Shown here: positions 9,126 to 18,563 of the stretch, in pieces
Layout: each line of letters opens with the position of its first letter
Numbering within the stretch: position 1 is the first letter of the stretch
Assembly (NCBI GenBank): GCA_003168355.1
Contig: PMSQ01000199.1
Location: forward strand, 32,128 to 96,127
Source: Acidobacteriaceae bacterium
Lineage (GTDB): Bacteria > Acidobacteriota > Terriglobia > Terriglobales > Acidobacteriaceae
Length of the DNA stretch: 64,000 nucleotides
Direction of reading: 5' to 3'
The notes under the pieces: model-generated
Databases searched by the model: none
Seen by the model: the letters and a program-made list of their open reading frames with translations, nothing else
Told to the model about the DNA's origin: nothing
Program-made: the position numbers and the translations under genes

Positions 9126-10217
9126 TTGATTTTGCCGCTGGCTGATGCACGTACGGCTCGGGTTGTGATCACGCTGCTGCTGTTTGCGCTGGGCATGGGG
9201 TTTCTCTACGTGGCCCGGCAGACGCTTATCGCGTTCCTGTTTGCGATTTTTTTTGCCTACCTGATGAGCCCCCTGGTGTCCTATCTGGAGAAGCTGCTGC
9301 ATGGGCGCGGACGCGCCATCGCCGTAATCTACGTGTTGTTGCTGGGGCTGGTCGTGCTGTTTTTCATTTCCATGGGCCCGCGGATCGGCCGGGAAGGCGG
9401 GCGCTTAACCGAATCGCTGCCGGCTCTGGCCCAGTTGAGTTCTGGACAGATCGCGGAACAACTCGGACAGCAACATGGCTGGAACAACAAGGCCGTCGAT
9501 ATGCTTCGGGACTACCTCGCCAACCACGGCGACGAAATCGCCAAGCTGGCAAAGAATGTGGGGCTGCGGGTTGCTGACGTGGCGAAACAGGCGTGGTTGC
9601 TGGTGGTTGTCCCACTATTGGCGATTTTCTTTCTGAAGGATGGCCGGGCCTTCAGCGAAATCCTGCTTTCATTGGTGCAGTCGCGGCCGCAGCGCGAACT
9701 GCTGCAAGGCGTACTCAGCGACTTGAACCAGATGCTGGCCCACTTCATCCGCGCGCAACTCACCTTGGCGGCCCTGACCTTCGTCATGTATTCGGCGGTT
9801 CTGGCCACGATGCACGTGCAGTATGCGCTGGTGCTGGGAACGCTGGGGGGCTTGCTGGAATTTATTCCGGTGGTCGGTCCGCTGGCAGCCGGAGTAGTGA
9901 TTATAGGCGTGGCCTTGCTGAACGGTTACGGTCATTGGCTGGCGTTGATCGTCTTTCTTGGCATTTGGCGGCTGATTCAGGATTATGTGACTTCGCCGCG
10001 CATCATGGGACACAGCATGGAACTGCATCCGCTGGCGGCAATTTTTGGTGTGATGGCGGGCGGCGAGATCGCCGGCATTCTTGGCATTTTTCTTTCGATC
10101 CCGGTCATGGCGAGTCTCCGGATTTTCTTCCGGCGCTGGCGGCTGTATGCCGAGAAGCGAAAGTTCGGCCCGCTCAATGAGTACGCATTAGGCAGCCCGG
10201 TGGGACGGCCGAAGTAA
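9126..10217 (+). CDS. AI-2E family transporter (PerM/UPF0118)
   Basis: A 363-residue polytopic membrane protein. The family pattern is clear: two N-terminal hydrophobic hairpins, a central soluble segment (about residues 85-150), then membrane helices with GTLGGLLEFIPVVGPLAAG and a C-terminal segment IPVMASLRIFFRRW. Members include TqsA and various solute or ion exporters, so the substrate is open. The start is taken as TTG 9126, 47 bases after the previous gene; no ATG precedes the first membrane segment. Confidence 0.9.
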   Translation: MILPLADARTARVVITLLLFALGMGFLYVARQTLIAFLFAIFFAYLMSPLVSYLEKLLHGRGRAIAVIYVLLLGLVVLFFISMGPRIGREGGRLTESLPALAQLSSGQIAEQLGQQHGWNNKAVDMLRDYLANHGDEIAKLAKNVGLRVADVAKQAWLLVVVPLLAIFFLKDGRAFSEILLSLVQSRPQRELLQGVLSDLNQMLAHFIRAQLTLAALTFVMYSAVLATMHVQYALVLGTLGGLLEFIPVVGPLAAGVVIIGVALLNGYGHWLALIVFLGIWRLIQDYVTSPRIMGHSMELHPLAAIFGVMAGGEIAGILGIFLSIPVMASLRIFFRRWRLYAEKRKFGPLNEYALGSPVGRPK

Positions 10218-10315
10218 GGAGCACTTCCAATCCCTAGTTCTTGGCGTTCAGTTCTCTCGTTTTCCAGGCTTCCCTTCTCACACTTGGCCGTGCGCTCTCC
10301 GGTTCTCTGGCCTCT

Positions 10316-11347
10316 TTAACTGCCAGAGGCGCCTGCTCCGGTTGCTTTCTCCGCATTTATGTTGCGCAGGAATTCGGCGGCGGCTTCCGGCAGCACGGTG
10401 TTGATGAACATGCCGGAGCCCAGTTCGAAACCGGCGACGCGCGTGAGGCGCGGAATCACGCTCACATACCAATGGAAATGGCGGGCTCCGGCATAATCGG
10501 AAGGGCTGCTGCGGATAGTGAAATTAAGGTCGGGGTTTTCAAGTCCAACATGGATCTTGGCCAGCAGACTCCGCAAAACATGTGCAGGATCCGCGATCTC
10601 GGCGGGTGAGATGTCGCCAAAGCTGGCCATGTGGCGGAGAGGAACGATGTGGGTGGCGAACGGCGTGGCCGAGGCGAAAACCTCCATGGCGACGAAGTGC
10701 TCGCTCTTTAGGACAATGCGTGTTTGCTCCTCAACCTCCCGTTCCACCATATGACAGTACATACACTTTCCCTCGTCGTCATAGTAGAGCAGGGCCTCAT
10801 GCAGCCGATGCCTTACCTGGCTGGGGATCACAGGCGTTGCGATGAGTTGGGAATGCGGATGCTGCAGGCTGGCTCCAGCGTCAGCCCCGTGGTTCTTGAA
10901 AATTGTGACGTGGTTGACACGGCGATCCATGCTCAACAGGTTGTAGCGTTCCCGGTAGACGCGCAGAATGCTGGCCACCTGTGCATCCGGCAGCAGGGCC
11001 ATGCAGCAGGAGTGGTCGGGACTGTCGATGATGACTTCGTGAACGCCGAAGCCCTCGATGCGTCGCCAGACGTCCTGCAGGCTGCGCGTGGGCTGAGCGG
11101 CGCTGGACAACGCGGCGAACTTGTTGGGGATGACTCGGACCGTCCAGGGTTCGCCGGCATTTGACGGGAACCGCATGACTTCGGACGGGGTCTTGCTCTC
11201 GTTGCCCGGACAGAAGGGGCAGCTTTCCACGAACGCGGGCGCGGTTTGCGCTGGTCGGCGAGTGGCCAACTCCTCGGGGCGCTTGGCGCGTTCAGTGGCG
11301 ATGATGACCCATTCCTTGGTAAAAAAATTCTGACGCAGCTCCGGCAT
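10316..11347 (-). CDS. galT: Galactose-1-phosphate uridylyltransferase
   Basis: Exchanges UMP between UDP-glucose and galactose 1-phosphate in the Leloir pathway. The 343-residue HIT-superfamily enzyme shows the catalytic HPHSQ motif with His163-Pro164-His165, and zinc-site cysteines in CPFC at residues 43-46. A further CMYC pair occurs around 195-198, and the C-terminal segment has the expected HFHWYV. It is a single minus-strand gene between two plus-strand units; no galK or galE neighbours it in the window. Confidence 0.95.
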   Translation of the reverse strand: MPELRQNFFTKEWVIIATERAKRPEELATRRPAQTAPAFVESCPFCPGNESKTPSEVMRFPSNAGEPWTVRVIPNKFAALSSAAQPTRSLQDVWRRIEGFGVHEVIIDSPDHSCCMALLPDAQVASILRVYRERYNLLSMDRRVNHVTIFKNHGADAGASLQHPHSQLIATPVIPSQVRHRLHEALLYYDDEGKCMYCHMVEREVEEQTRIVLKSEHFVAMEVFASATPFATHIVPLRHMASFGDISPAEIADPAHVLRSLLAKIHVGLENPDLNFTIRSSPSDYAGARHFHWYVSVIPRLTRVAGFELGSGMFINTVLPEAAAEFLRNINAEKATGAGASGS

Positions 11348-11546
11348 GGTGATCCTCCAGCATCTTCTATCGGCAAGCGGAGCACGGCACTGTAGCGGCC
11401 GAGTACTTTCGGCTTCCGGAGCGGCACGGAAGTGGTTGTCGTTTCGGCATTTTGCCGGGTTTACGTCGATGTGGAATCCTGAGTTGGTGCCGTTTTCGCA
11501 AACAATTTGTAATTAGAGGCTGTTGTAGAATTCAAGGTACCTTCTT

Positions 11547-12614
11547 ATGAGCGAGAAACTTCCTATCGGGATTCTGGGCGCTACTGGCGTGGTCGGGCAA
11601 AGGTTCATCCAGATGCTGGAGCGCCATCCGTGGTTCGAAGTGGCCTGGCTGGCCGCGTCCGATCGTTCTGAGGGCAAGACTTACTATGAGGCCGCGCGCT
11701 GGCGGCTCAAGACACCGATTCCAGCAAACGTGGCTGCAATGAAAGTTTCCCCGGCCACGCCCGAGGGCGCGCCGAAGATCATTTTCGCCGCGCTCGACGC
11801 TGCGATTGCCGCTGAGATGGAACCGCGCTTTGCCGAGGCAGGATGTGCCGTGGTTTCCAATTCCAGCGCGTTGCGCATGCACCCCGATGTGCCGTTGGTG
11901 ATCCCCGAGGTAAATGCCGGGCACATCAAGCTGATCGATGGGCAGGCGTGGCGGAAGAAATCCGGTGGCTTCGTGGTGACCAATCCCAACTGTTGCGCCA
12001 TCGGACTGGTGCTGGCACTGGCTCCCCTGCAGCAACGTTTCGGCCTGGAAGCCGTTATGGCTGTAACTCTGCAGGCGGTCAGCGGCGCGGGTTACCCAGG
12101 GGTGGCTTCACTCGACATTCTGGGCAACGTGATTCCCTACATCCGCAATGAAGAAGAAAAGATGGAAGAGGAAACGCTCAAGCTGCTGGGGCAACTGAAC
12201 GGAACCAAAGTTGTGCCAGCGACTTTCGCTATGAGCGCGCAGTGCAATCGCGTTGCGGTGGAAGACGGACACACGGAATCGATTTCGGTGCGGCTGAAAA
12301 CGAAGGCCAGGCCAGAAGAGATCATCACGGCGTGGAATGGCTATCGTGCCGAGCCACAGGAGTTGAAGCTGCCCAGCGCGCCCCAGCAGCCGATCGTTTA
12401 TTTGACGGAGAATGACCGTCCGCAACCGCGGTTTGATGTTGACCTGGGAGCAGGCATGACCACCGCCGTCGGCCGACTGCGGCCTTGCGGCGTGCTGGAT
12501 TGGAAGTTTACCGTGCTCTCGCACAACACGATTCGCGGAGCCGCCGGCGCGGCCGTGCTGAATGCGGAGCTGCTCAAGGCCAAGGGCTACCTCGCCATGG
12601 GCGACGTGAAATGA
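11547..12614 (+). CDS. asd: Aspartate-semialdehyde dehydrogenase
   Basis: Reduces aspartyl phosphate to aspartate semialdehyde, the branch point for lysine/diaminopimelate, threonine and methionine. The 355-residue protein is of the archaeal/fungal-like type. It has an N-terminal GATGVVGQRFI nucleotide loop, the catalytic NPNCCAIG cysteine at about residue 151, and SGAGYPG further on. It heads the set asd-lysC-dapB-dapA-dapD, with 37 bases to lysC. No lysine or SAM riboswitch was recognised in the 199 bases before it. Confidence 0.96.
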   Translation: MSEKLPIGILGATGVVGQRFIQMLERHPWFEVAWLAASDRSEGKTYYEAARWRLKTPIPANVAAMKVSPATPEGAPKIIFAALDAAIAAEMEPRFAEAGCAVVSNSSALRMHPDVPLVIPEVNAGHIKLIDGQAWRKKSGGFVVTNPNCCAIGLVLALAPLQQRFGLEAVMAVTLQAVSGAGYPGVASLDILGNVIPYIRNEEEKMEEETLKLLGQLNGTKVVPATFAMSAQCNRVAVEDGHTESISVRLKTKARPEEIITAWNGYRAEPQELKLPSAPQQPIVYLTENDRPQPRFDVDLGAGMTTAVGRLRPCGVLDWKFTVLSHNTIRGAAGAAVLNAELLKAKGYLAMGDVK

Positions 12615-12651
12615 CATCCGAGCACCACTCCCATAACCCCGCAAGCGGGTC

Positions 12652-14031
12652 ATGCCGATGATCGTGATGAAGTTCGGCGGCACTTCGGTGGAGGATGCCC
12701 GGGCCATCGAGCGCGTGGCGGCGATCGTGAAAGACCGGCTGCCGCAAAAGCCGGTGGTCGTGGTCAGCGCCATGGCCAAAGTTACCGACACGCTGCTTAC
12801 CATGGCGCGCGCCGCGGGAGCCGGGGAACGCAAAACGGCGCTCAAACTCTGCCGCTCCCTTCAGGAGCGGCATTACAACACCGCCAGCGAGCTGCTGGGC
12901 ACGGCACTGTTTACCGACTTTCACGCGGAACTGGGAGCCGACTTCGAGGGGCTCGACGAACTGCTTCGCGGAATTTCCGCAGTCGGCGAGTTGACCCCGC
13001 GGACCACCGATCACGTCGCCGCCTTTGGTGAAATGCTTTCCAGCAAGATTGTAGCGGCAGCGTTTTCCGCCCACGGTCTGAACGGTGTGCACGTAGACGC
13101 GCGCGAAGTCCTGGTCACCGACAGCAGCTACATGGAGGCGGCGCCACAGTACGAAGAAACCAACGAACGCCTGCAAACCAGAGTGAAGCCGCTGCTCGAT
13201 GCCGGTCAGGTTCCAGTGATGGGCGGCTTCATCGGGTCCAACCGCGCAGGCATTACGACGACGATCGGACGGGGCGGCTCTGATTTTTCCGCCGCGATTG
13301 TGGGCGCGGGGCTGGGCGCTGAACGGATTGAAATCTGGACCGACGTGGACGGAATTCTTACCACCGACCCGCGTATTTGTCCCGATGCGCGGCGCATCAA
13401 GGTGATCAGCTTCGACGAAGCGGCGGAACTGGCCTACTTCGGCGCAAAAGTGCTGCACCCGGCGACAGTGCTGCCGGCGATCCAGAAAAATATTCCTGTC
13501 TACGTATTGAATTCGCGCAACCCTTCGTGCGAAGGGACGAAAATCATAACCCGCGCCCCGCAGGGGAAAAACATTTTCAAGGCGATTGCGGTAAAGAAGC
13601 GGATCACCATTGTGGACGTGGCAGCGCCGCGCATGCTGCTGGCTCACGGCTTCCTGCGCGCAATCTTCGAGGCCTTTGACCGGCACAAGGTTGCGGTTGA
13701 CGTGGTCTCGACCTCCGAGGTAAGCGTTTCTCTAACTGTCGATTCTAACCAGGCAATTCCGGCGCTGGCCGCCGATCTGGCCAAGCTGGCCGACGTAAAA
13801 TATGAGGGTCGGAAGGCGATCGTATGTCTGGTGGGCGAGAGCCTGCGGGATAAACCGGGCGTGGCGGCGCTCGTATTTGGTGAGTTGGCGGACAAGAAGA
13901 TTCGCATGATTTCGCAGGGCGCTTCGGAGATCAATTTGACTTTTGTGATCGAAGAAGATGAAGTGCCGGAAGTGATCCAGCGCCTGCACCGCACATTTTT
14001 TGCCGACCTGGACCCTGAAGTGTACGCTTAA
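12652..14031 (+). CDS. lysC: Aspartate kinase
   Basis: Phosphorylates aspartate to commit it to the aspartate amino-acid family. The 459-residue monofunctional enzyme opens with the KFGGTSV motif and has the substrate loop GRGGSDFSA around residue 207. Two tandem ACT-type domains occupy about 310-455 (VDVVSTSEVSVSLTVD and IRMISQGASEINLTF); in this family they bind end-product lysine or threonine. Start is ATG 12652, although ATG 12658 is possible. No homoserine dehydrogenase fusion is present. Confidence 0.96.
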   Translation: MPMIVMKFGGTSVEDARAIERVAAIVKDRLPQKPVVVVSAMAKVTDTLLTMARAAGAGERKTALKLCRSLQERHYNTASELLGTALFTDFHAELGADFEGLDELLRGISAVGELTPRTTDHVAAFGEMLSSKIVAAAFSAHGLNGVHVDAREVLVTDSSYMEAAPQYEETNERLQTRVKPLLDAGQVPVMGGFIGSNRAGITTTIGRGGSDFSAAIVGAGLGAERIEIWTDVDGILTTDPRICPDARRIKVISFDEAAELAYFGAKVLHPATVLPAIQKNIPVYVLNSRNPSCEGTKIITRAPQGKNIFKAIAVKKRITIVDVAAPRMLLAHGFLRAIFEAFDRHKVAVDVVSTSEVSVSLTVDSNQAIPALAADLAKLADVKYEGRKAIVCLVGESLRDKPGVAALVFGELADKKIRMISQGASEINLTFVIEEDEVPEVIQRLHRTFFADLDPEVYA

Positions 14032-14134
14032 GAGCTTCCATCGCAGCTATCTCGGGAGAAGACCACGCGGAGGGCTCTGGGTTTCTTGTAAACTCCGCGC
14101 GGGTTTCTCGGCGATCTCCGCGTTAAGGTTTTCG

Positions 14135-14827
14135 ATGAACATTCTCCTTCTCGGACGTGGAAAAACCGGCTCGCTGGTGGCGGAAGTAGCGCGCCAGCAC
14201 GGGCATGACGTTCAAGTCCTGGGCGCCACGGAGAATGCTGGAGGGGCAACTCTCACCGCGGAGAAGTTGCGCGGAATTGAGGTAGTGATCGATTTCACCA
14301 CTCCTGCCTGCGTCGTCGCCAATATCGAAGCCTGTGTTACTGCCGGCAAGAACGTTGTAGTCGGTACGACCGGTTGGTATGACGAGCTAGATCGTATCTG
14401 CAAGCTCGTAGAGAGCCACGGTACGGGATTCCTTTTCGGGGCCAATTTCTCAGTAGGCGTAAATCTGTTTCTCGACGTCGCACGTGCCGCCGCGGCCGCC
14501 TTGCGGCACGAGTATTCCGGACAAATCTTCGAGCGCCACCACGTTCACAAGAAGGACGCTCCCTCGGGAACTGCTATCGCCATCCAGCACGTAATGCGCG
14601 AAGCCAGCGGCGATGAAAAGAACAGAGATCTCGAGATTACTTCCTTTCGCGAAGGCGATGTTGTTGGTATGCACGAGGTCGTGCTTGAGTCCGCGGCCGA
14701 TAGGATCTATCTCTGCCACGACGCCAAGTCCCGCCAGGGCTTCGCGGATGGCGCGGTGCGCGCGGCCGAGTGGCTCGCGGGTAAGAAGGGCTTCTACGCC
14801 TTCAAGAATGTCTGGCGGGAGTTGTAG
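14135..14827 (+). CDS. dapB: 4-hydroxy-tetrahydrodipicolinate reductase
   Basis: Reduces the DapA product in lysine/diaminopimelate synthesis with NAD(P)H. At 230 residues it is a short DapB. The nucleotide loop GRGKTG is near the N-terminus, VIDFTTP is present, and the catalytic/substrate motif ERHHVHKKDAPSGTA lies at about residues 131-145. The open frame reaches upstream to 14000, overlapping lysC, but ATG 14135 is chosen because the Rossmann fold begins directly there. It sits between lysC and dapA. Confidence 0.95.
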   Translation: MNILLLGRGKTGSLVAEVARQHGHDVQVLGATENAGGATLTAEKLRGIEVVIDFTTPACVVANIEACVTAGKNVVVGTTGWYDELDRICKLVESHGTGFLFGANFSVGVNLFLDVARAAAAALRHEYSGQIFERHHVHKKDAPSGTAIAIQHVMREASGDEKNRDLEITSFREGDVVGMHEVVLESAADRIYLCHDAKSRQGFADGAVRAAEWLAGKKGFYAFKNVWREL

Positions 14828-14877
14828 TTCCGCCGCCGCCCGTTCCCCCACAGGCCCATTCGCGCTATCTTATAACC

Positions 14878-16008
14878 ATGCAACTCCGTGGCTGCGGCAC
14901 CGCACTCGTAACACCTTTTCATCAGGATGGTTCTGTCGACAATGCCGCCCTGCGCAATCTAGTGGCATGGCAGGTCGAGTCCGGCATCGATTTTCTCGTG
15001 CCCTGCGGAACCACGGGCGAGACGCCCACACTCACTCACGACGAATGGCTGCAAGTAATCGATACGACCATCGAAGTGGTGGCGGGACGCGTGCCCATCA
15101 TGGCGGGCGCAACATCGAACTCCACGCACGAGGCCGTTGAAAAAGCCAAAGAAGTTTCCGACCGGCCTGGAGTCGACGCCATTCTCACCGCTTCTCCGTA
15201 TTACAACAAGCCCACGCAGGAGGGCCAGTACCGGCACTTCAAAGCGATCGCCGAGGCTGTGGGCGACAAGCCGGTCATCCTTTACAACGTGCCCGGCCGC
15301 ACCGGAGCTAACCTGGAACCAGCAACTCTGGCGCGGCTGGCGGAGATTCCGAACATTGTGGGTGTCAAGGAAGCCAGCGGCAACATGACGCAGGTCGCCG
15401 AGTCGATCAACCTGGTGCCCGAGACGTTCCTAGTTTTCTCGGGAGACGATGCGGTTACGTTGCCGGTGATCGCGCTGGGCGGTGTGGGAGTCGTCTCGGT
15501 GGCATCGAACGAGATTCCGCACGAGATGGCAACCATGACGCGAGCTGCGCTGGGCAATGACTGGGCCACGGCACGCAGCATCCATCGCAAGTATCTGCCC
15601 TTGATGCAGGCGAACTTCATCGAATCAAGTCCGCTTCCGGTGAAGGCCGTGCTGGCCATGATGGGTAAGATTGAGGAGAACTATCGTCTGCCGCTCTTGC
15701 CCATGCGCCGTGATACACGATCGAAGTTGCAGAAAATTGTGATGGAGGTTGGACTGGTCGCCAAGCCGGCAACGCCAGCACCGGAAGCGACGGAATTTTA
15801 CATCTACGAAAACTGGGCGGCAGGCCCGCACAAGATCGTGCTGCACCGTGGATCTTGCGGACAATGCAATCAGGGCAAGGGCCGTCCGGCTGGGCACGAC
15901 GCCAATCACGCGCGCTGGCACGGTCCCTATGCAACGCCGGCTCAGGGACGCGAAGCGGCGCATGGCATGACCGGCGTGCTGATCCGCAGTGAGTGCAAGT
16001 GCGTGTGA
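14878..16008 (+). CDS. dapA: 4-hydroxy-tetrahydrodipicolinate synthase with cysteine-rich C-terminal extension
   Basis: Condenses aspartate semialdehyde and pyruvate. Residues 1-296 form a complete DapA barrel: GTTGETP at 44-50, catalytic Tyr136 in LYNVPGRTG, and Schiff-base Lys164 in GVKEASG. Normal DapA ends near residue 295; here about 75 extra residues follow without a stop. The extension (306-376) holds YIYENW, His323, Cys327-x2-Cys330, WHGPYAT at 347-353 and a terminal Cys373-x-Cys375, suggesting a small metal-binding domain. Its role is unknown. No Shine-Dalgarno site is visible; TATCTTATAAC lies 3 bases before the ATG, so the transcript could be leaderless. Confidence 0.95.
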   Translation: MQLRGCGTALVTPFHQDGSVDNAALRNLVAWQVESGIDFLVPCGTTGETPTLTHDEWLQVIDTTIEVVAGRVPIMAGATSNSTHEAVEKAKEVSDRPGVDAILTASPYYNKPTQEGQYRHFKAIAEAVGDKPVILYNVPGRTGANLEPATLARLAEIPNIVGVKEASGNMTQVAESINLVPETFLVFSGDDAVTLPVIALGGVGVVSVASNEIPHEMATMTRAALGNDWATARSIHRKYLPLMQANFIESSPLPVKAVLAMMGKIEENYRLPLLPMRRDTRSKLQKIVMEVGLVAKPATPAPEATEFYIYENWAAGPHKIVLHRGSCGQCNQGKGRPAGHDANHARWHGPYATPAQGREAAHGMTGVLIRSECKCV

Positions 16009-16050
16009 AACTCAGAAGTTAAGAAGTCAGAATGCAGAAATAAGAATGCG
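16009..16050. repeat. Degenerate heptamer array after dapA
   Basis: Six 7-base units of the type AACTCAG, AAGTTAA, GAAGTCA, GAATGCA follow the dapA stop directly. A second set reading TGAACTC-TGACTTC-TGCATTT on the same strand at about 16070-16090 is roughly the reverse complement, so the region could fold. The array resembles those at 22174, 40050, 40191 and 48765. Confidence 0.6.
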
Positions 16051-16094
16051 TAGTTTAGGGTTTTACCTTTGAACTCTGACTTCTGCATTTCCTT

Positions 16095-16100
16095 TATACT
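16095..16100 (+). promoter_or_regulatory. Possible -10 element of dapD
   Basis: TATACT lies 8 bases before the dapD ATG and no ribosome-binding site intervenes. A TTGAAC at 16069-16074 is a possible -35 hexamer, but the 20-base spacing is long. If used, dapD would be transcribed without a leader or almost so. Confidence 0.35.
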
Positions 16101-16108
16101 CTTCCCGC

Positions 16109-16939
16109 ATGCAATCCCTTAAATCCTCCATCGAACGTTTCGCCGCCCAGGGTGAGGTAGAACACAATCCCGACGCGCGGCCGGCGTTTCTCGAATTCCG
16201 TGACGCACTCACCCAGGGCAAGATCCGCGCCGCCGAAAAGATCGACGGCCGCTGGGTAGTCAACACTTGGGTCAAACATGGCATCCTGCTGGGATTCCGC
16301 TTGGGTGAACTCACTGAGTCGGGCGCCGCCGGCCTGACCTTCGTGGATAAAGACACCTTCCCTGCCCGGCAGTTTTCTGTGGCCGACCGCGTGCGGATTG
16401 TGCCCGGCGGATCTTCGGTGCGCGTGGGAGCGTATGTGGCGCCGTCGGTGATCTGTATGCCTCCGATGTTCATCAATGTGGGCGCTTACGTCGACGAAGG
16501 CACCATGGTGGATTCCCATGCGCTGGTGGGTTCGTGCGCGCAAGTCGGCAAGCGCGTGCACCTGAGCGCCGCGTCGCAGATCGGCGGAGTGCTCGAGCCG
16601 GTCAATGCGGCGCCTGTGATCATTGAGGATGACGTGCTGGTCGGCGGCAACTGCGGAGTCTATGAAGGCACGCTGGTGCGAGCGCGGGCTGTGCTGGGCG
16701 CAGGAACGATTTTGACGCGCTCGACGCCACTCTACGATCTGGTGCGTGGCGAGGTCTATCGCGCGACGCCGGAAGCGCCGCTCGAAGTTCCAGAAGGCGC
16801 GGTGGTGGTGCCGGGATCGCGTGCGGTGAAGAAAGGCGCCGCCGCGGAGTTGGGAATCTCTTTGTATACGCCGGTGATCGTAAAGTACCGCGACGAGAAG
16901 ACGGATCGCGGGATCGAGATGGAAGATTGGTTACGGTGA
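16109..16939 (+). CDS. dapD: Tetrahydrodipicolinate N-succinyltransferase
   Basis: Succinylates tetrahydrodipicolinate, so this organism uses the succinylase branch to meso-diaminopimelate. The 276-residue protein has an N-terminal helical part and a left-handed beta-helix of hexapeptide repeats at about residues 105-215 (for example [19 protein letters not shown] and [17 protein letters not shown]). The C-terminal end has VKYRDEKT. It follows dapA after a heptamer-repeat spacer and completes the asd-lysC-dapBAD set; dapC and dapE are not in the window. Confidence 0.96.
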   Translation: MQSLKSSIERFAAQGEVEHNPDARPAFLEFRDALTQGKIRAAEKIDGRWVVNTWVKHGILLGFRLGELTESGAAGLTFVDKDTFPARQFSVADRVRIVPGGSSVRVGAYVAPSVICMPPMFINVGAYVDEGTMVDSHALVGSCAQVGKRVHLSAASQIGGVLEPVNAAPVIIEDDVLVGGNCGVYEGTLVRARAVLGAGTILTRSTPLYDLVRGEVYRATPEAPLEVPEGAVVVPGSRAVKKGAAAELGISLYTPVIVKYRDEKTDRGIEMEDWLR

Positions 16940-17036
16940 TTCGTTACGTGCGGGATTCAACCCAACAGCAGATTCCTCTTTTGTCTGGCCGCGCTTTGGC
17001 GCGGCTGCACAAGCGTTCGGAATGACATGAGTCTAT

Positions 17037-17687
17037 CTAACCGATGCGAATGGCCAGTTTCCGCATGCCATCGGAAGCAACATGGATCTCCCCGAGTTTC
17101 GGTACAACGAAATCGGCCTCGCCTAGCGCGGATGCAAGATACGTGCTGGTCAATCCAATCACCTTCATGCCACCTGCGTGCGCAGACCGGATTCCCGCTG
17201 GCGCGTCTTCGATCACCAAACACTCCGCGGGATTCACGCCCAACTGCTCCGCCCCCTTCAAATACGGCTCCGGATGCGGCTTTCCATTGACCACATCGTC
17301 GGCAGTAATCATCACGTCAGGAACCGGGATCCCCGCGAGCTGCAGCCGTGCAGTTGCCAGATGGCGCGATCCGGACGTGACTACGCCCCAGCGGCCTTCG
17401 GGAACCGAGCGGACAAGATCGATGGCACCGGGCATCACAGCGACTCCGTCGTGGTCCGCAGCTTCGCGTTTTTCCAGATTGCGTACCTCCAACTCCGCAT
17501 CAAGATGAGGAGCGACGGTTCGAATCACCTCGAGGGCTCGGACGCCGTGGGCAATGGCAATCACCTTCTCCTCGTCAATACCCCGCTCGCGGGCCCAGAT
17601 GCGCCACTGCCGCCCCACGGAACCGGTGGAATCGACGAGAACTCCGTCAAGATCAAAGAGGATGGCGGAACAGCGAAAGGTGGTCAT
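17037..17687 (-). CDS. HAD-family sugar-phosphate phosphatase or phosphomutase
   Basis: A 216-residue haloacid-dehalogenase hydrolase. Motif I is FDLDGVLVDS with the nucleophilic aspartate, motif II is VVTSGSR, motif III is the lysine of GKPHPEPY, and motif IV is VIEDAPAGI. A helical cap lies between motifs I and II (about residues 20-80). These features match the beta-phosphoglucomutase/sugar-phosphatase subgroup; the substrate is unknown. The frame is open 24 codons further upstream, but ATG 17687 sits at the usual distance from motif I. It converges on dapD. Confidence 0.88.
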   Translation of the reverse strand: MTTFRCSAILFDLDGVLVDSTGSVGRQWRIWARERGIDEEKVIAIAHGVRALEVIRTVAPHLDAELEVRNLEKREAADHDGVAVMPGAIDLVRSVPEGRWGVVTSGSRHLATARLQLAGIPVPDVMITADDVVNGKPHPEPYLKGAEQLGVNPAECLVIEDAPAGIRSAHAGGMKVIGLTSTYLASALGEADFVVPKLGEIHVASDGMRKLAIRIG

Positions 17688-17782
17688 TCTTTTTTTTACC
17701 ATATTGTTCGACACCGCCGCGCGGGAGCCGTCTCTAAGATGATCGGGACTACGCCGCAAGCAATCCGTAAGACGGTATTGCG

Positions 17783-18484
17783 TTAGCGGGAGGGCGGCAG
17801 CAGAATCTCCGACCCTTGTGGCGCCAAGGCCGCTTGCTGTATTTGCTGGCGGAGTTGCAAATGGCGTTGGCGGAAGTGGCCTTTGGCTCGCTCACCCCAG
17901 GCGCGCACGAACCAGTAGTTCAAGGCTGCACCGATGGCGGAACTGGTCAGCGGAATCAGCCGCCCTGCCCACTTCTCCACAACTTCAGCACTGGCGCGTG
18001 CGGCAATGCGCTGGATCACGCGCGGAACGAACTTATTGACCACTTCCTTTTCCAGCAGTTCGCGGCTGATGTCGACCCCGGCCGCGCTGGCGGCGGCAAT
18101 CCAGAGTTCGGCGATTTCATCGTCTGTGCTGAATTGAAAGCCATAAACCAGGCTCAGCTTCTGGATGGTGCGCATGGTAATGGCCGATAGGATGCCGAGA
18201 TCAGGAAATATAGTGATCAGCCCGCCGAGGCCGAAGCCCGCACCCTCAACCGCGGCGAGTTTCATGCCGCTGCGAATGATCTCGCCGGCCACCGCATCCA
18301 GTTCGCCCATCTCCAGCGAGTACACTCCGTGATAGCCGCTGATGGGCAATCTGTAGGCGGTGCGCAGTTGCAGCAGAAACTTCCCTTGATCGACCTGAAC
18401 CGTAGAGTAGGCGCGCGTCAGCGCTTTGATCAGCGTCTTCTCGACGCGGCCTCGAAGCCAGGATTTTGATTCAGCGTCGGCCAT
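17783..18484 (-). CDS. EcsC-family protein
   Basis: A 233-residue protein matching the EcsC family, first described beside the Bacillus ABC exporter EcsAB. Visible are a hydrophobic glycine-rich stretch (GAGFGLGGLITIFPDLGILSAITMRTI) at about residues 80-106 and a second hydrophobic region near 185-205 (LIPLTSSAIGAALNYWFV). It probably associates with membranes. Biochemical function is unknown and no ABC transporter lies next to it. It is divergent from the RNase J gene, 79 bases away. Confidence 0.82.
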   Translation of the reverse strand: MADAESKSWLRGRVEKTLIKALTRAYSTVQVDQGKFLLQLRTAYRLPISGYHGVYSLEMGELDAVAGEIIRSGMKLAAVEGAGFGLGGLITIFPDLGILSAITMRTIQKLSLVYGFQFSTDDEIAELWIAAASAAGVDISRELLEKEVVNKFVPRVIQRIAARASAEVVEKWAGRLIPLTSSAIGAALNYWFVRAWGERAKGHFRQRHLQLRQQIQQAALAPQGSEILLPPSR

Positions 18485-18563
18485 TGCTTCAAAGTTACCT
18501 CATCGCGGTGGAGAATGCCATGCAGGAGCGAAACCCTCTCTGTGCTAGCATCATGAGTATCTA

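Noticed and set aside
11348-11546. Lysine or other riboswitch upstream of asd
   Set aside because: No recognisable conserved core or terminator/antiterminator pair could be found by eye.
12574-13686. Long minus-strand open frame (370 codons) opposite lysC
   Set aside because: It is fully antisense to a clear aspartate kinase; the composition (many His, Arg, Gln) is that of a GC-rich shadow frame.
16988-17005. GCCGCGC-TTTG-GCGCGGC hairpin as a terminator between dapD and the HAD gene
   Set aside because: No T-run follows on either strand; it is more likely part of the dispersed repeat ending at GGAATGACA.
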